Assembly (NCBI GenBank): GCA_029856155.1
Contig: JAHQWL010000072.1
Location: 58,683 to 122,682 of the forward strand
Length of the DNA stretch: 64,000 nucleotides
From: Promethearchaeia archaeon
GTDB taxonomy: Archaea; Asgardarchaeota; Lokiarchaeia; Sigyniarchaeales; SOKP01
Direction of reading: 5' to 3'
The position numbers and the translations under genes are program-made. The stretch's first letter is position 1, and each line of letters starts with the position of its first letter. Under the pieces are notes generated by a model. It was not told where the DNA came from. It did not search any database and saw only the letters and a program-made list of their open reading frames with translations. Shown in pieces: positions 9,380 to 17,182 of this stretch.

Positions 9380-9952
9380 TTAAGAAAAGTCTGAAATTTT
9401 AGCAATTGTATATAACTTCTTGACAAGTACCTTAAAGGCATCAGTCACTCCTTGCCCTGTCAATGCACTCGTTTTATAATACCCAACAAATCTATTATCC
9501 TTCGTATATTGTTCCACATTTACATCAGAAGTAGATAAACCCGGATTTGAGCTTAAAGCTGCCGCAGCAACTAAATCTACTTTATTTCCAAATAAAACCA
9601 TTGGAATATTTCCACAATGCTTTTTTAGATCATCAAGCCATCGAGCAACATGGTCATAACTCTGAACTTGTTCTGGAGCGTGAGAAAAGACAATTATGGC
9701 CCCACTACTCCCTGTATAGAACCTTTGACGTAATGCTTGAAACTGATCTTGACCTGCAATGTCCCAAAGATACAATTCAACTTTTTCTCCATCAACATTT
9801 TCTTCATATTTAGAGAATTGTGTACCTAAAGTTGCTATATACTCCTTTTGAAAAGACCCTTGAGTATATCTTTTAATTAATGAGGTTTTACCAACTGCTC
9901 CATCCCCTACAACTGTGATTTTAAATCCATATCCTTTCTCGTCAGCACTCAT
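9380..9952 (-). CDS. Ras/Rab-like small GTPase
   Basis: 190-residue Ras-superfamily GTPase. G1 GDGAVGKTS, a switch I Thr (ATLGTQF), G3 DIAGQ with the catalytic Gln, G4 NKVD and G5 TSAL are all present, and the C-terminal helix (KVLVKKLYTIAKI) is complete. No C-terminal Cys motif for prenylation is present. Asgard genomes encode many such GTPases with mostly unknown roles, presumed to act in membrane or cytoskeletal regulation. A paralogue lies 300 bp upstream on the same strand and shares most of the core, indicating a tandem duplication. A TATA-like box precedes the gene, and a hairpin plus T-tract follows it, so it is probably transcribed alone. Confidence 0.93.
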   Translation of the reverse strand: MSADEKGYGFKITVVGDGAVGKTSLIKRYTQGSFQKEYIATLGTQFSKYEENVDGEKVELYLWDIAGQDQFQALRQRFYTGSSGAIIVFSHAPEQVQSYDHVARWLDDLKKHCGNIPMVLFGNKVDLVAAAALSSNPGLSTSDVNVEQYTKDNRFVGYYKTSALTGQGVTDAFKVLVKKLYTIAKISDFS

Positions 9953-9986
9953 TTGATTAAACCATCCATCTAAATTTAATATCCCT

Positions 9987-9999
9987 TTTTTATATAGTA
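9987..9999 (-). promoter_or_regulatory. TATA-like promoter element of the small GTPase gene
   Basis: On the minus strand the sequence TTACTATATAAAAAAGG lies about 40 bp upstream of the ATG at 9952, a suitable distance for an archaeal TATA box with a short leader. Confidence 0.45.
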
Positions 10000-10236
10000 A
10001 TGGTCAGATATTTTAAATTTTTACAATAGAATATCCCATTCAAATTATTATCAATCATATCAAGTATCTAAAATTAAAATATTTATGTTATCTCTATATT
10101 TTAAAAGAATTTTTAGTCTGAATCTAGAAATTAATTCGTATAATAGGATATTGATAACATAGTGTATGCAAAAATAAGAATTTGATTATTATTAATTCTT
10201 TATTTTAGTAAATATGATAAAAATATATAGTAATTT

Positions 10237-10269
10237 TCATAGAGTTGCTCGTTGATATAATTTCTTAAC
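10237..10269 (-). pseudogene. Untranslated C-terminal helix of the upstream small GTPase
   Basis: Directly after the TAA stop (10272-10270) of the GTPase gene the frame encodes VKKLYQRATL and then TGA. VKKLY is identical to the paralogue at the same alignment position. This shows that the segment was coding until recently. Confidence 0.7.
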
Positions 10270-10791
10270 TTAACTCTGAAAGGCATCTTTTACCCCTTGA
10301 CGCGTTAAAGCACTTGTTCTGTAGTATTCCATAATGTTATGATCTTGGGCAAATTGCTGAACATGAATATCTGAAGTTTTATAATTTGGACTAGTCTCTA
10401 ATGCATTTTGATCAACTAAATCCGCTTTATTTCCAAGTAATACTATGGGTATTCTCCCACAGGTGTCTTTTATGTTTGATAACCACTTATGAATATTATG
10501 ATAAGTCTCAATTTCTTCGGGAGCAAGAGAAAATACAATAATAGCTCCACTACTTCCTAGATAAAATTTTTCACGTAAGGATATAAATGATTCTTGGCCC
10601 GCTAAATCCCATAAAAATAATTCAACCATTTCGATCTGTATTTTTTCTTCATATCTCGAAAATTGCATACCTAATGTAGAAATATAATCTCTTTCAAATG
10701 TATTTGTTGTATATCTTTTAATTAGCGAAGTTTTCCCGACAGCACCATCACCAACAACGGTTATTTTAAAACCAAAAGCTTTATCGCTCAT
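10270..10791 (-). CDS. Ras/Rab-like small GTPase, C-terminus cut by an in-frame stop
   Basis: 173 residues. G1 GDGAVGKTS, G3 DLAGQ, G4 NKAD and G5 TSAL are intact, so nucleotide binding should be possible. It is clearly a tandem paralogue of the GTPase at 9380-9952. It ends in DAFQS just where the paralogue continues DAFKVLVKKLY. After the TAA the same frame goes on to encode VKKLYQRATL before a TGA at 10239-10237. A single T-to-A change from a Leu codon (TTA) would explain the stop. The last helix of the Ras fold is therefore missing or depends on readthrough. It may be a recent nonsense allele, a truncated functional form, or an assembly error. Confidence 0.85.
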   Translation of the reverse strand: MSDKAFGFKITVVGDGAVGKTSLIKRYTTNTFERDYISTLGMQFSRYEEKIQIEMVELFLWDLAGQESFISLREKFYLGSSGAIIVFSLAPEEIETYHNIHKWLSNIKDTCGRIPIVLLGNKADLVDQNALETSPNYKTSDIHVQQFAQDHNIMEYYRTSALTRQGVKDAFQS

Positions 10792-10947
10792 TATTTACCA
10801 TTATTTTTTTTTCTTTTTTTCTTAATAGTATAAATATGATTTTTTAAGCCTTGCTAAAACGTCAATTATTAGGTAATATAATAAAACGATTACTACTTTA
10901 AAAAAGCTTAAAATGAATAAAGGCTTCAAATCATCTAAGTTTCTTAA

Positions 10948-11658
10948 TTAGATGTTAAAGAGTTTAATCAACTGTTCGGTATTCTCTACTAAGATATCGG
11001 GGTTATGCTTTTTCAAAGTTTCTTTTTGAGCTAGTCCACTTGCGACACAAATAATTGAAACTTTTGCTGCCTTACCTGCTTCGATATCAGTTGTCATATC
11101 ACCAATAAAAATTGCTTCTGAAGGTTTTAGATTCCATTTATTAAGAATTTTTATTATTCCTTCAGGACTAGGTTTAACTTCTGTAACATCGTTAAAACCG
11201 ATAATAGTTTTAAAATATTCCGAAAGGTTAAATTTTTCTAGAACCTCTTCGGCATATTGACTTTTATTATTTGTCAAAATTGCTAATTTCACATGTTTAG
11301 CCAATTTCGAAATTAATGCATCAATACCTTTGAAAATTGTAGATTCTGCTTCTTTATATTTATTAAATTGGTTAAACATAAAGATTGCGATTCGAAGTTT
11401 CTTAAAGAAACTAAGTCCTTCTAAAAATTTCACTTTTAATAAATCGTATGAATTTAGAAGGATTTTAGGTACGGGATAATTTTGGATTTCTTCAATTAGT
11501 AGGGCTATTTCTTCCATGACATCATCTGGGTTGACGTTCATATCATACTTTTCTACTGAATCATTAACTGCCTTTTTAATTGCTTCAGAAATATCATAAA
11601 TAACACCATCCATATCAAAGATAATCCCTTTATATTTTCCCAAATTAATTTTTTCCAT
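10948..11658 (-). CDS. HAD-superfamily phosphatase (phosphoglycolate phosphatase-like)
   Basis: 236 residues. All four HAD motifs are visible: I, FDMDGVIYD near the N-terminus with the nucleophilic Asp; II, ILTNN; III, the Lys in EVKPSPEG; IV, FIGDMTTDIEAG. The helical cap sits between motifs I and II, as in subclass I (Gph/beta-phosphoglucomutase type). It likely dephosphorylates a small phosphorylated metabolite; substrate not predictable. A separate NagD-like HAD protein is encoded at 43814. Confidence 0.88.
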   Translation of the reverse strand: MEKINLGKYKGIIFDMDGVIYDISEAIKKAVNDSVEKYDMNVNPDDVMEEIALLIEEIQNYPVPKILLNSYDLLKVKFLEGLSFFKKLRIAIFMFNQFNKYKEAESTIFKGIDALISKLAKHVKLAILTNNKSQYAEEVLEKFNLSEYFKTIIGFNDVTEVKPSPEGIIKILNKWNLKPSEAIFIGDMTTDIEAGKAAKVSIICVASGLAQKETLKKHNPDILVENTEQLIKLFNI

Positions 11659-11762
11659 ACTAAAGTCTATTAATATTTAGAACAATTTATAATTATACGA
11701 ATATCAATAATTTAATTATATAACTATTAAAAATTTTATTTAATATCTCATTTTAGTTAAAA

Positions 11763-12653
11763 ATGAACGAAAACCAAGAAGAAAAAAGCGAAGAATTAGG
11801 AATGGATGAAAATGAAGTGGAAGATGATGATTTAGAAGCGTATCTTAGAGATATGAAAGCGTTGGAAACTGACTTTTCAGATATTGAAGATTTAGACATG
11901 GAAGAACTTCAAGAAATCCAAGATGCAATTGAGAAGGTTAAGGAAGGTGAAGAATTACCTGAAAATGACTTAATTAGTGAAGAAAGCTCGGAAGACGGAG
12001 AAATCTTTGATGAAATTAAAGAAGAACAAGAATTAAAAGAGATAATGGTTTCAGATTTTTCTGATATGGATGAAATTGATTTTGATGAATTAAGAGAAAT
12101 GAAAGAAGCCATAGAAACTGTAAAACATGAGGAAGTTGAAGTTTTAGGTGATAAAGAAGGTGAAATTCAATCAACACCAGCAATTTCAAGTGAATTGCAG
12201 CAACGAATAAAAGAAGAACTCTTAAAAAGAAAAGAAGCAGAAGTAGAGGAAGTTATAACTCCAGAAATGTTTTTAGATTATATTAAAGAAAAACGTGATA
12301 AGATTTGGTATCATGCCCTCTATTATTTAGTGTTTAATGTTGAAGACCATACTGCTTCGAAATCTTTATTATATGATGTTTTAAAAGAAGTAACAAGTAA
12401 AAGTCCCATTGATCCAATACCAGAACATCAATTTTATTTTGGATTAGGGTATATATTAAGATTAAATTATAATGATAAACAAGTAGTACGATTTCTTAGA
12501 AATGGAACGCTTAAAATAAATATAAATATTAGCACTCTGAAAGAACTTTTAGAGGAATCGGGAGAACCTATAAGTACAAGACCAGTTATTAAACCCGAAG
12601 AGAAAAAAAGAATGTTTAAGGATTTTCTTAATGAGGATTTTCTTGATATTTAA
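11763..12653 (+). CDS. Acidic protein with an internal duplication, unknown function
   Basis: 296 residues, not recognised. The first half is extremely Glu/Asp rich and holds two copies of a ~25-residue unit: DFSDIEDLDMEELQEIQDAI (about 39-58) and DFSDMDEIDFDELREMKEAI (about 98-117), both followed by a V-rich, acidic spacer. Each unit looks like a short motif plus a helix, i.e. a repeated binding peptide. The second half (from about 170) is folded-looking and mostly helical (EMFLDYIKEKRDKIWYHALY and on), ending DFLNEDFLDI. It lies 25 bp upstream of an EngB-like GTPase gene on the same strand, so the two are probably cotranscribed. Confidence 0.7.
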   Translation: MNENQEEKSEELGMDENEVEDDDLEAYLRDMKALETDFSDIEDLDMEELQEIQDAIEKVKEGEELPENDLISEESSEDGEIFDEIKEEQELKEIMVSDFSDMDEIDFDELREMKEAIETVKHEEVEVLGDKEGEIQSTPAISSELQQRIKEELLKRKEAEVEEVITPEMFLDYIKEKRDKIWYHALYYLVFNVEDHTASKSLLYDVLKEVTSKSPIDPIPEHQFYFGLGYILRLNYNDKQVVRFLRNGTLKININISTLKELLEESGEPISTRPVIKPEEKKRMFKDFLNEDFLDI

Positions 12654-12677
12654 ATTTTGATTTAAATAAGAGATAAA

Positions 12678-13325
12678 ATGAATCAAAAGCCTTTACTTTT
12701 AATTATTGGAAATTCAAATGTAGGAAAAAGCTCAATAACTAGATTACTGATGCCAAATCCTAGAAAATTTAAGGGTAAAATTGGAAAATCTCCGGGTAGT
12801 ACGCTATTGATAAAACCAATTACTCAAAATAGTTTACCCTATAAAATAGTTGATCTTCCAGGATTTGGATATGTAAGTCACTCCAGCCGTAGACGAGGAG
12901 CCCATATTAAAAAACAAATTGTTGTTCATATCGAAAAACACTATGAGGAATATTTTTTCGGGTTAGTAGTAATAAATATTTTAAGAATCGAAGATGAAAT
13001 AGAGAAGTATTACATTCAAAATAAGAGAACTATACCATTAAGTTTTGAATTAATTCAATTTTTAAGCGAGTTTAAAATCCCTTTTCTCATAATTTTTAAT
13101 AAAATTGATAAAATTTCTAATCTGAATAAAAAAGAAAAAATTAACTTGTTTATTGAATCAGCAAAAGAATACGGTTTAGATCTGATTAAATTGAATGATT
13201 ATAGTGTTGAAAAAAATTCAGAAATACCATATTTGGAATTTTCAGCTTTAAAAAAGATAAATATCATAAAATTAAAAAGCATAATTCAAAAATCTTTAAA
13301 TAATTTTATGAAAAAATGTCCCTAG
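12678..13325 (+). CDS. engB: EngB/YihA-type GTP-binding protein
   Basis: 215-residue TRAFAC GTPase. G1 GNSNVGKSS at 11-19, G2-region Thr in SPGST, G3 DLPGFGY and G4 NKID are clear, and SALKK gives the G5 region. The G3 form DLPGFGY is typical of the EngB family, implicated in ribosome assembly in bacteria; archaeal members are poorly studied. It carries an extra stretch (VHIEKHYEEYFFGLVVIN) between G3 and G4. It is probably in an operon with the acidic protein upstream. Confidence 0.85.
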   Translation: MNQKPLLLIIGNSNVGKSSITRLLMPNPRKFKGKIGKSPGSTLLIKPITQNSLPYKIVDLPGFGYVSHSSRRRGAHIKKQIVVHIEKHYEEYFFGLVVINILRIEDEIEKYYIQNKRTIPLSFELIQFLSEFKIPFLIIFNKIDKISNLNKKEKINLFIESAKEYGLDLIKLNDYSVEKNSEIPYLEFSALKKINIIKLKSIIQKSLNNFMKKCP

Positions 13326-13383
13326 GATTCACATTTGTTCTTGAATTATTATAGATTTCTTCTTCCTTATTAACGTAATATTT

Positions 13384-13911
13384 CTATTTGTGTTTTATAT
13401 ATTTAATTAATCCTAATATTAAATTTAATCTAGGGACTTTTTGTTTATATCTCTTGTAATCTTCACCAAATTTATCAATAAGATTTTTATCCTCTACGAA
13501 TGTCCATTGATATGTTAAAATTATAATAATGATGCTAAGAATTAAGCTCAACCATATTTGAGTCCAGAATGTAATACTTGTACTAAATAATATACCTCCT
13601 AAATATTGTGGATGACGGATAATAGCATATGGACCTCTTTCTACTACCTTTGTCGTATGCATATAGCTTTTACCCTTTTCTACACCCCCTCTTTTCTTAA
13701 AAGTCCAAAAAGAAATCAAACCAAAATATAGACTAAATACCCAAATTACATATCCTATATATACTAAAATGATTATATTTAATTCATTAAAGAATAGGAA
13801 CATTAAGATTATTTGAATTATAAATGACAATGTAAATATTGATGTAAATATTACATCTGTAATTCTAACTTTTTTCTTCTTTTCCTTAATAATATCCTGA
13901 TTTTTCTCCAT
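13384..13911 (-). CDS. ICMT/PEMT-like membrane methyltransferase
   Basis: 175-residue membrane protein with about four or five hydrophobic segments. It carries the isoprenylcysteine carboxyl methyltransferase/phospholipid methyltransferase signature: VVERGPYAIIRHPQYLGG (SAM-binding GPYxxxRHPxYxG), then an acidic residue after the last helix (VEDKNLIDKFG), then EDYKRYKQKVPR. It uses SAM to methylate a lipid-linked or isoprenoid thiol/amine substrate. Many prokaryotic relatives (NnrU/PEMT-like) are not true CaaX methylases, and I see no CaaX motif on the small GTPases here, so the substrate is open. Confidence 0.8.
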   Translation of the reverse strand: MEKNQDIIKEKKKKVRITDVIFTSIFTLSFIIQIILMFLFFNELNIIILVYIGYVIWVFSLYFGLISFWTFKKRGGVEKGKSYMHTTKVVERGPYAIIRHPQYLGGILFSTSITFWTQIWLSLILSIIIIILTYQWTFVEDKNLIDKFGEDYKRYKQKVPRLNLILGLIKYIKHK

Positions 13912-14050
13912 ATTTCAAGTGACCCCCTAGATTATTCTCTTCAAAATATTAATTACTTAGTAAATTTCTTTTTTTATTAGAAATTAAATCATTCTCTAAC
14001 ATTCCTAAAGTTTCACCTAAAATCTTAAATATTTAAAGTTACTAGATATA

Positions 14051-14076
14051 ATTAAGTTTGAATATTTAAACTTAAT
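14051..14076. promoter_or_regulatory. 26-bp palindrome, candidate operator of the PadR gene
   Basis: A palindrome with a single mismatched pair (12 of 13 pairs match) runs from 14051 to 14076; half-site ATTAAGTTT, centre AATATT. It lies 68 bp upstream of the PadR-type regulator gene. PadR proteins bind long dyad operators and often repress themselves, so this is a natural candidate for autoregulation. Confidence 0.5.
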
Positions 14077-14144
14077 CATTCAAAGTTAACCATAATATTT
14101 AACATTAAATTTAGTATTTCCTGTCTAAGATATGAATAAAATTC

Positions 14145-14774
14145 ATGCCGAAAAAGAGATATACTCCCCTTAAAACATTTATATTAGGTGTAATGAATAC
14201 AATTCCAAGACCCATGAGCGGTTATGAGTTAATTTCATTAGCAAAAGAATGGCGATATGATCATTATATCAAAGCTACAAAAGCATCATTCTATTATGCA
14301 TTAAAAAATCTAGAAGATGATGATCTTATCAAAGAAGTAGGTTCTAAACAAAAAGGTAATCGACCTGAGCAAATAACCTATAAAATGTTGAATAAAGGCA
14401 AGCATGAATTCCAAGAACAAATTTCTTATTTCCTTAATTATCCCCAGGAAATGTATTTCGATATTGATGCTTCAACACCTTTTATTATTCTATTTGGTAT
14501 GTTTAAGGGAAAACAATTCATATTGGATTCTATTGATAATCAAATTAAAGAAAGACAAAAAATGTTAAAGATCGCCGATGATGGGGAGCAATTTGTTAAA
14601 TCTCATTTTCTTTATGAATTAAGTCCTTTCTATATACTACCTTTGAAACACTGGAGGCTTCATAATGAAGCAGAGATAAAATGGTTAGAACTATTTAAGG
14701 AAATGGTAGAAAGTATTGATGATTTTAAAGAACAATATAATGAAATGATAAAACGCGCAATTACGAAGGGATAA
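14145..14774 (+). CDS. PadR-family transcriptional regulator
   Basis: 209 residues. The N-terminal ~90 residues form a PadR winged helix: FILGVMNTIPRPMSGYELI, then the recognition helix KATKASFYYALKNLEDDDLI and the wing (GNRPEQITYKML...GKHEF). The C-terminal half is helical and fits the PadR dimerisation arm (vir-like C-terminal domain). PadR proteins usually repress neighbouring detoxification or transport genes in response to a ligand; no such target adjoins here. Diverges from the ICMT-like gene at 13384, so the palindrome in the shared intergenic region could affect both. Confidence 0.88.
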   Translation: MPKKRYTPLKTFILGVMNTIPRPMSGYELISLAKEWRYDHYIKATKASFYYALKNLEDDDLIKEVGSKQKGNRPEQITYKMLNKGKHEFQEQISYFLNYPQEMYFDIDASTPFIILFGMFKGKQFILDSIDNQIKERQKMLKIADDGEQFVKSHFLYELSPFYILPLKHWRLHNEAEIKWLELFKEMVESIDDFKEQYNEMIKRAITKG

Positions 14775-14807
14775 TTTAATATAAAGAGAAAATAATATTA
14801 AACGGGA

Positions 14808-16103
14808 CTATTCAGTGGGAGTTATTTTTGGATCCTTATCAGGATCCCAATTTACTGTAAATAAGAAATCTCTGCTTGTTTCATTTTTATAAATTAACGG
14901 AAATCCGCTAACTTTTTCGAATTTTAAGGCAAAATCTTCTAAATAATCATAATCAGGAAAGTAATCTTTAACTTGATTTTTACTTTTCAGTCTTTCGTTT
15001 ATCAATAAAGCTTTTGCTTGTAATGTAAATCCTTTAATTTCAAAAAAATTCGGATTTGTTTTTTCAATTATTTTAGCATATTCAGTTATATACTTATCTT
15101 CTATGTTCAAGTTTTTTACTGCAGTCAACCTGACTAGAGTTCTACAAGATAAAGATTCTACCAAATCTAAACTATTTAATACTTGATTCCAACCATTTCT
15201 AATCATTGGACGACAAGTAGTCTTATAAATTTGTTCGTTTGGAGCAGCTAATGTAATATATAACTGCGTAGGTAAATGTTCCAACTTTTCAATCTTTTCT
15301 GTTAGAGTTCCATTAGTGACAATAAATGTCGTCATATTACGACTTTTAAATTCATGAACAAATTCAGAAATTCTTGGATATAGAAGTGGTTCTCCATCTA
15401 GAGAAATAGCTGCATGATTTGGTGTCATTGCTTCATTATGAGCTTGCATTATTTCATCAGGTGATGTCAATTCTCTATTAATTAAAACTTCTAACTCTTC
15501 TCTGGAGCCAATGCAACAATTAATATCATCATCTAATCTAAACTTATTGAATAGGCGATCAGTTGATTTAATAAATTTTTGATTCTTTAGAAGAGTGACT
15601 GCCCGTTCAATTTTATTTTTCGAAATGTGAATACTATTTGCAATGGAATTTACACTGTGGATTCGTTGACTATTTAAAAGCATATAATAGAGGATGTCAA
15701 TCATTATTTCATAATTATCAAGGTATCGTCTCAGAGGTAAGTGATTCTTAATGATGTCTTTATGATGTCGCAGCATTTCATCGATAAGTAATTTAGGGTT
15801 ATCAGGTTCAACAATAAATTCACTCCCTAGTGATCCAGACTCTATATCCCTCCAACAAAAAACACATTGATGGTTACAAAAGGGTAGTGAAGGGGTATTT
15901 TGCATGCACCTATGGCTTTCTATTCCAAATACACCCTTATAGCAATTACGATTATTTCTTCCAGTTGAAAGTCTTTGCTCAAGCCAATGACAAGGTTTAA
16001 TAGAAGAATGTTTATTTTCTCCAACGATTCTATAAGTAGTTTTAGTGTAGTTTTCTACAAATTCATTTGTGATTTTGTTTTCAACGATAAATCTATTTTT
16101 CAT
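14808..16103 (-). CDS. taw1: S-adenosyl-L-methionine-dependent 4-demethylwyosine synthase with inserted winged helix
   Basis: Radical-SAM enzyme that condenses pyruvate with N1-methylguanosine-37 of tRNA(Phe) in wyosine biosynthesis. The SAM cluster motif CNHQCVFCW is at 76-84. Three upstream Cys (38, 54, 66) match the second 4Fe-4S site of Taw1. AAISLDGEPLLYP, FIVTNGT and the C-terminal region through FEIKGF are family-typical. It is 431 aa rather than ~310. Between the SAM motif and AAISLDGEP there are ~75 extra residues (about 128-205) that look like a winged helix-turn-helix: SVNSIANSIHISKNKIERAV, LLKNQKFIKS, then a short wing. That insertion is unusual and could bind the tRNA or DNA. Confidence 0.9.
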   Translation of the reverse strand: MKNRFIVENKITNEFVENYTKTTYRIVGENKHSSIKPCHWLEQRLSTGRNNRNCYKGVFGIESHRCMQNTPSLPFCNHQCVFCWRDIESGSLGSEFIVEPDNPKLLIDEMLRHHKDIIKNHLPLRRYLDNYEIMIDILYYMLLNSQRIHSVNSIANSIHISKNKIERAVTLLKNQKFIKSTDRLFNKFRLDDDINCCIGSREELEVLINRELTSPDEIMQAHNEAMTPNHAAISLDGEPLLYPRISEFVHEFKSRNMTTFIVTNGTLTEKIEKLEHLPTQLYITLAAPNEQIYKTTCRPMIRNGWNQVLNSLDLVESLSCRTLVRLTAVKNLNIEDKYITEYAKIIEKTNPNFFEIKGFTLQAKALLINERLKSKNQVKDYFPDYDYLEDFALKFEKVSGFPLIYKNETSRDFLFTVNWDPDKDPKITPTE

Positions 16104-16137
16104 TAAGGAACCACTTTAACCAAGAAATTCTCACTAG

Positions 16138-16147
16138 TTTATATAAA
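16138..16147 (-). promoter_or_regulatory. TATA box of the taw1 gene
   Basis: TTTATATAAA lies 35 bp upstream of the taw1 ATG (16103). Transcription would start ~25 bp downstream, near 16114, giving an almost leaderless mRNA. The sequence is symmetric, so it could also serve the plus strand. Confidence 0.5.
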
Positions 16148-16192
16148 TAATTGTATCTTATTAAGATATTAAATAATATTCTTTAAAATTAT

Positions 16193-16252
16193 AAGTACTT
16201 AAATAATTATTGCAGTACTTATAGAATATAACTAAAATTATGGTTTTAGTTA
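16193..16252. promoter_or_regulatory. Repeated AGTACTT boxes and a hairpin before the phosphorylase gene
   Basis: AGTACTT occurs twice, at 16194-16200 (as the palindrome AAGTACTT) and 16214-16220, exactly 20 bp apart. They are followed by a perfect 9-bp stem (16229-16237 with 16244-16252, core AACTAAAA/TTTTAGTT, 6-nt loop). All lie 30-90 bp upstream of the nucleoside phosphorylase gene. Two-turn spacing on one DNA face suggests a paired operator. Confidence 0.35.
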
Positions 16253-16280
16253 ATTAAGATAAATTAAAAAATGGTTCAAA

Positions 16281-17156
16281 ATGCTAAATAGAATGAAAAG
16301 CGAGTTGTTAAATTTAGGCTTAAAATTTATTGATGTTGATGAGAAAATCGTTCGAATGATACTAGAAACTAGCCCTTCAAATGTAAATGAAATAGTAATA
16401 CTCCCAGCTATTAAAATTGTAATGAAAAAATTATTGAAGAAATTAGAGAATAAAAGGATTTATGGAAGAGTATATAACGGAGAGCTAAATAATGTTAAAG
16501 TCAGTATTGTTCGTTCTTTAGTTGGATCACCTAATTGTGCAATGGCGGTAGAGTCCTTAAGACGTTGTAAAACTAAGGTTATTATACGAATTGATGTATG
16601 TGGAGGAATTGAAAATGAAAATGTACCAATTAATATTGGAGACATTATAATCCCAAAATTAGCTTTTTGTGATGAAGGAACAAGTCCTCAATATATTAGA
16701 GAACACCCTTCTTTAGTAAATGAATTAGAGTCCATTTCTAATCCAATGGGAAAATTTCAAAACTTATTCACAGGAAATCAAACTATTTTTATATCTAAAC
16801 CTAATGAGAAACTAAGAGAATTGTTTTCAAGCAAAGCTACCGAACTTTTTCCAAATAACTTTAAGGAAACTAATTTATGGACCACTGATGCTCTATTTTG
16901 TGAAAGTTTAGATTTCATAAGGGCTCTAACTTCGATTAATGTACATACTATTGATATGGAATCATCTATATTATTTTTATTAGGGAAGATTTACAATTTA
17001 AAAACAGTATCCATTCTCTCTGTTTCGGATTTACCGGGGCATCCAAAGTATGATTTACTAAATTCGAATGAGATTCATCCGAATATGGAGAATGGAATTG
17101 ATAATGCGATTAAATTATTAATCCAACTCTTATCTAGTGTTAAGAAAGAAATTTAA
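16281..17156 (+). CDS. Nucleoside phosphorylase superfamily protein
   Basis: 291 residues of the PNP/UDP phosphorylase fold, which cleaves nucleosides with phosphate to base and pentose-1-phosphate. Visible landmarks: the phosphate/nucleoside region GSPNCAMAVE, VCGGIENENVPINIGDIIIP (conserved G-GI and GD-I), and the purine/ribose-binding stretch IDMESSILF with the family Met-Glu that contacts ribose, then ILSVSD. Closest in layout to uridine phosphorylase-like proteins, but the base specificity is not clear. Likely nucleoside salvage. Confidence 0.85.
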   Translation: MLNRMKSELLNLGLKFIDVDEKIVRMILETSPSNVNEIVILPAIKIVMKKLLKKLENKRIYGRVYNGELNNVKVSIVRSLVGSPNCAMAVESLRRCKTKVIIRIDVCGGIENENVPINIGDIIIPKLAFCDEGTSPQYIREHPSLVNELESISNPMGKFQNLFTGNQTIFISKPNEKLRELFSSKATELFPNNFKETNLWTTDALFCESLDFIRALTSINVHTIDMESSILFLLGKIYNLKTVSILSVSDLPGHPKYDLLNSNEIHPNMENGIDNAIKLLIQLLSSVKKEI

Positions 17157-17182
17157 TACCGATAAAAGAAACTAAAATTTAC

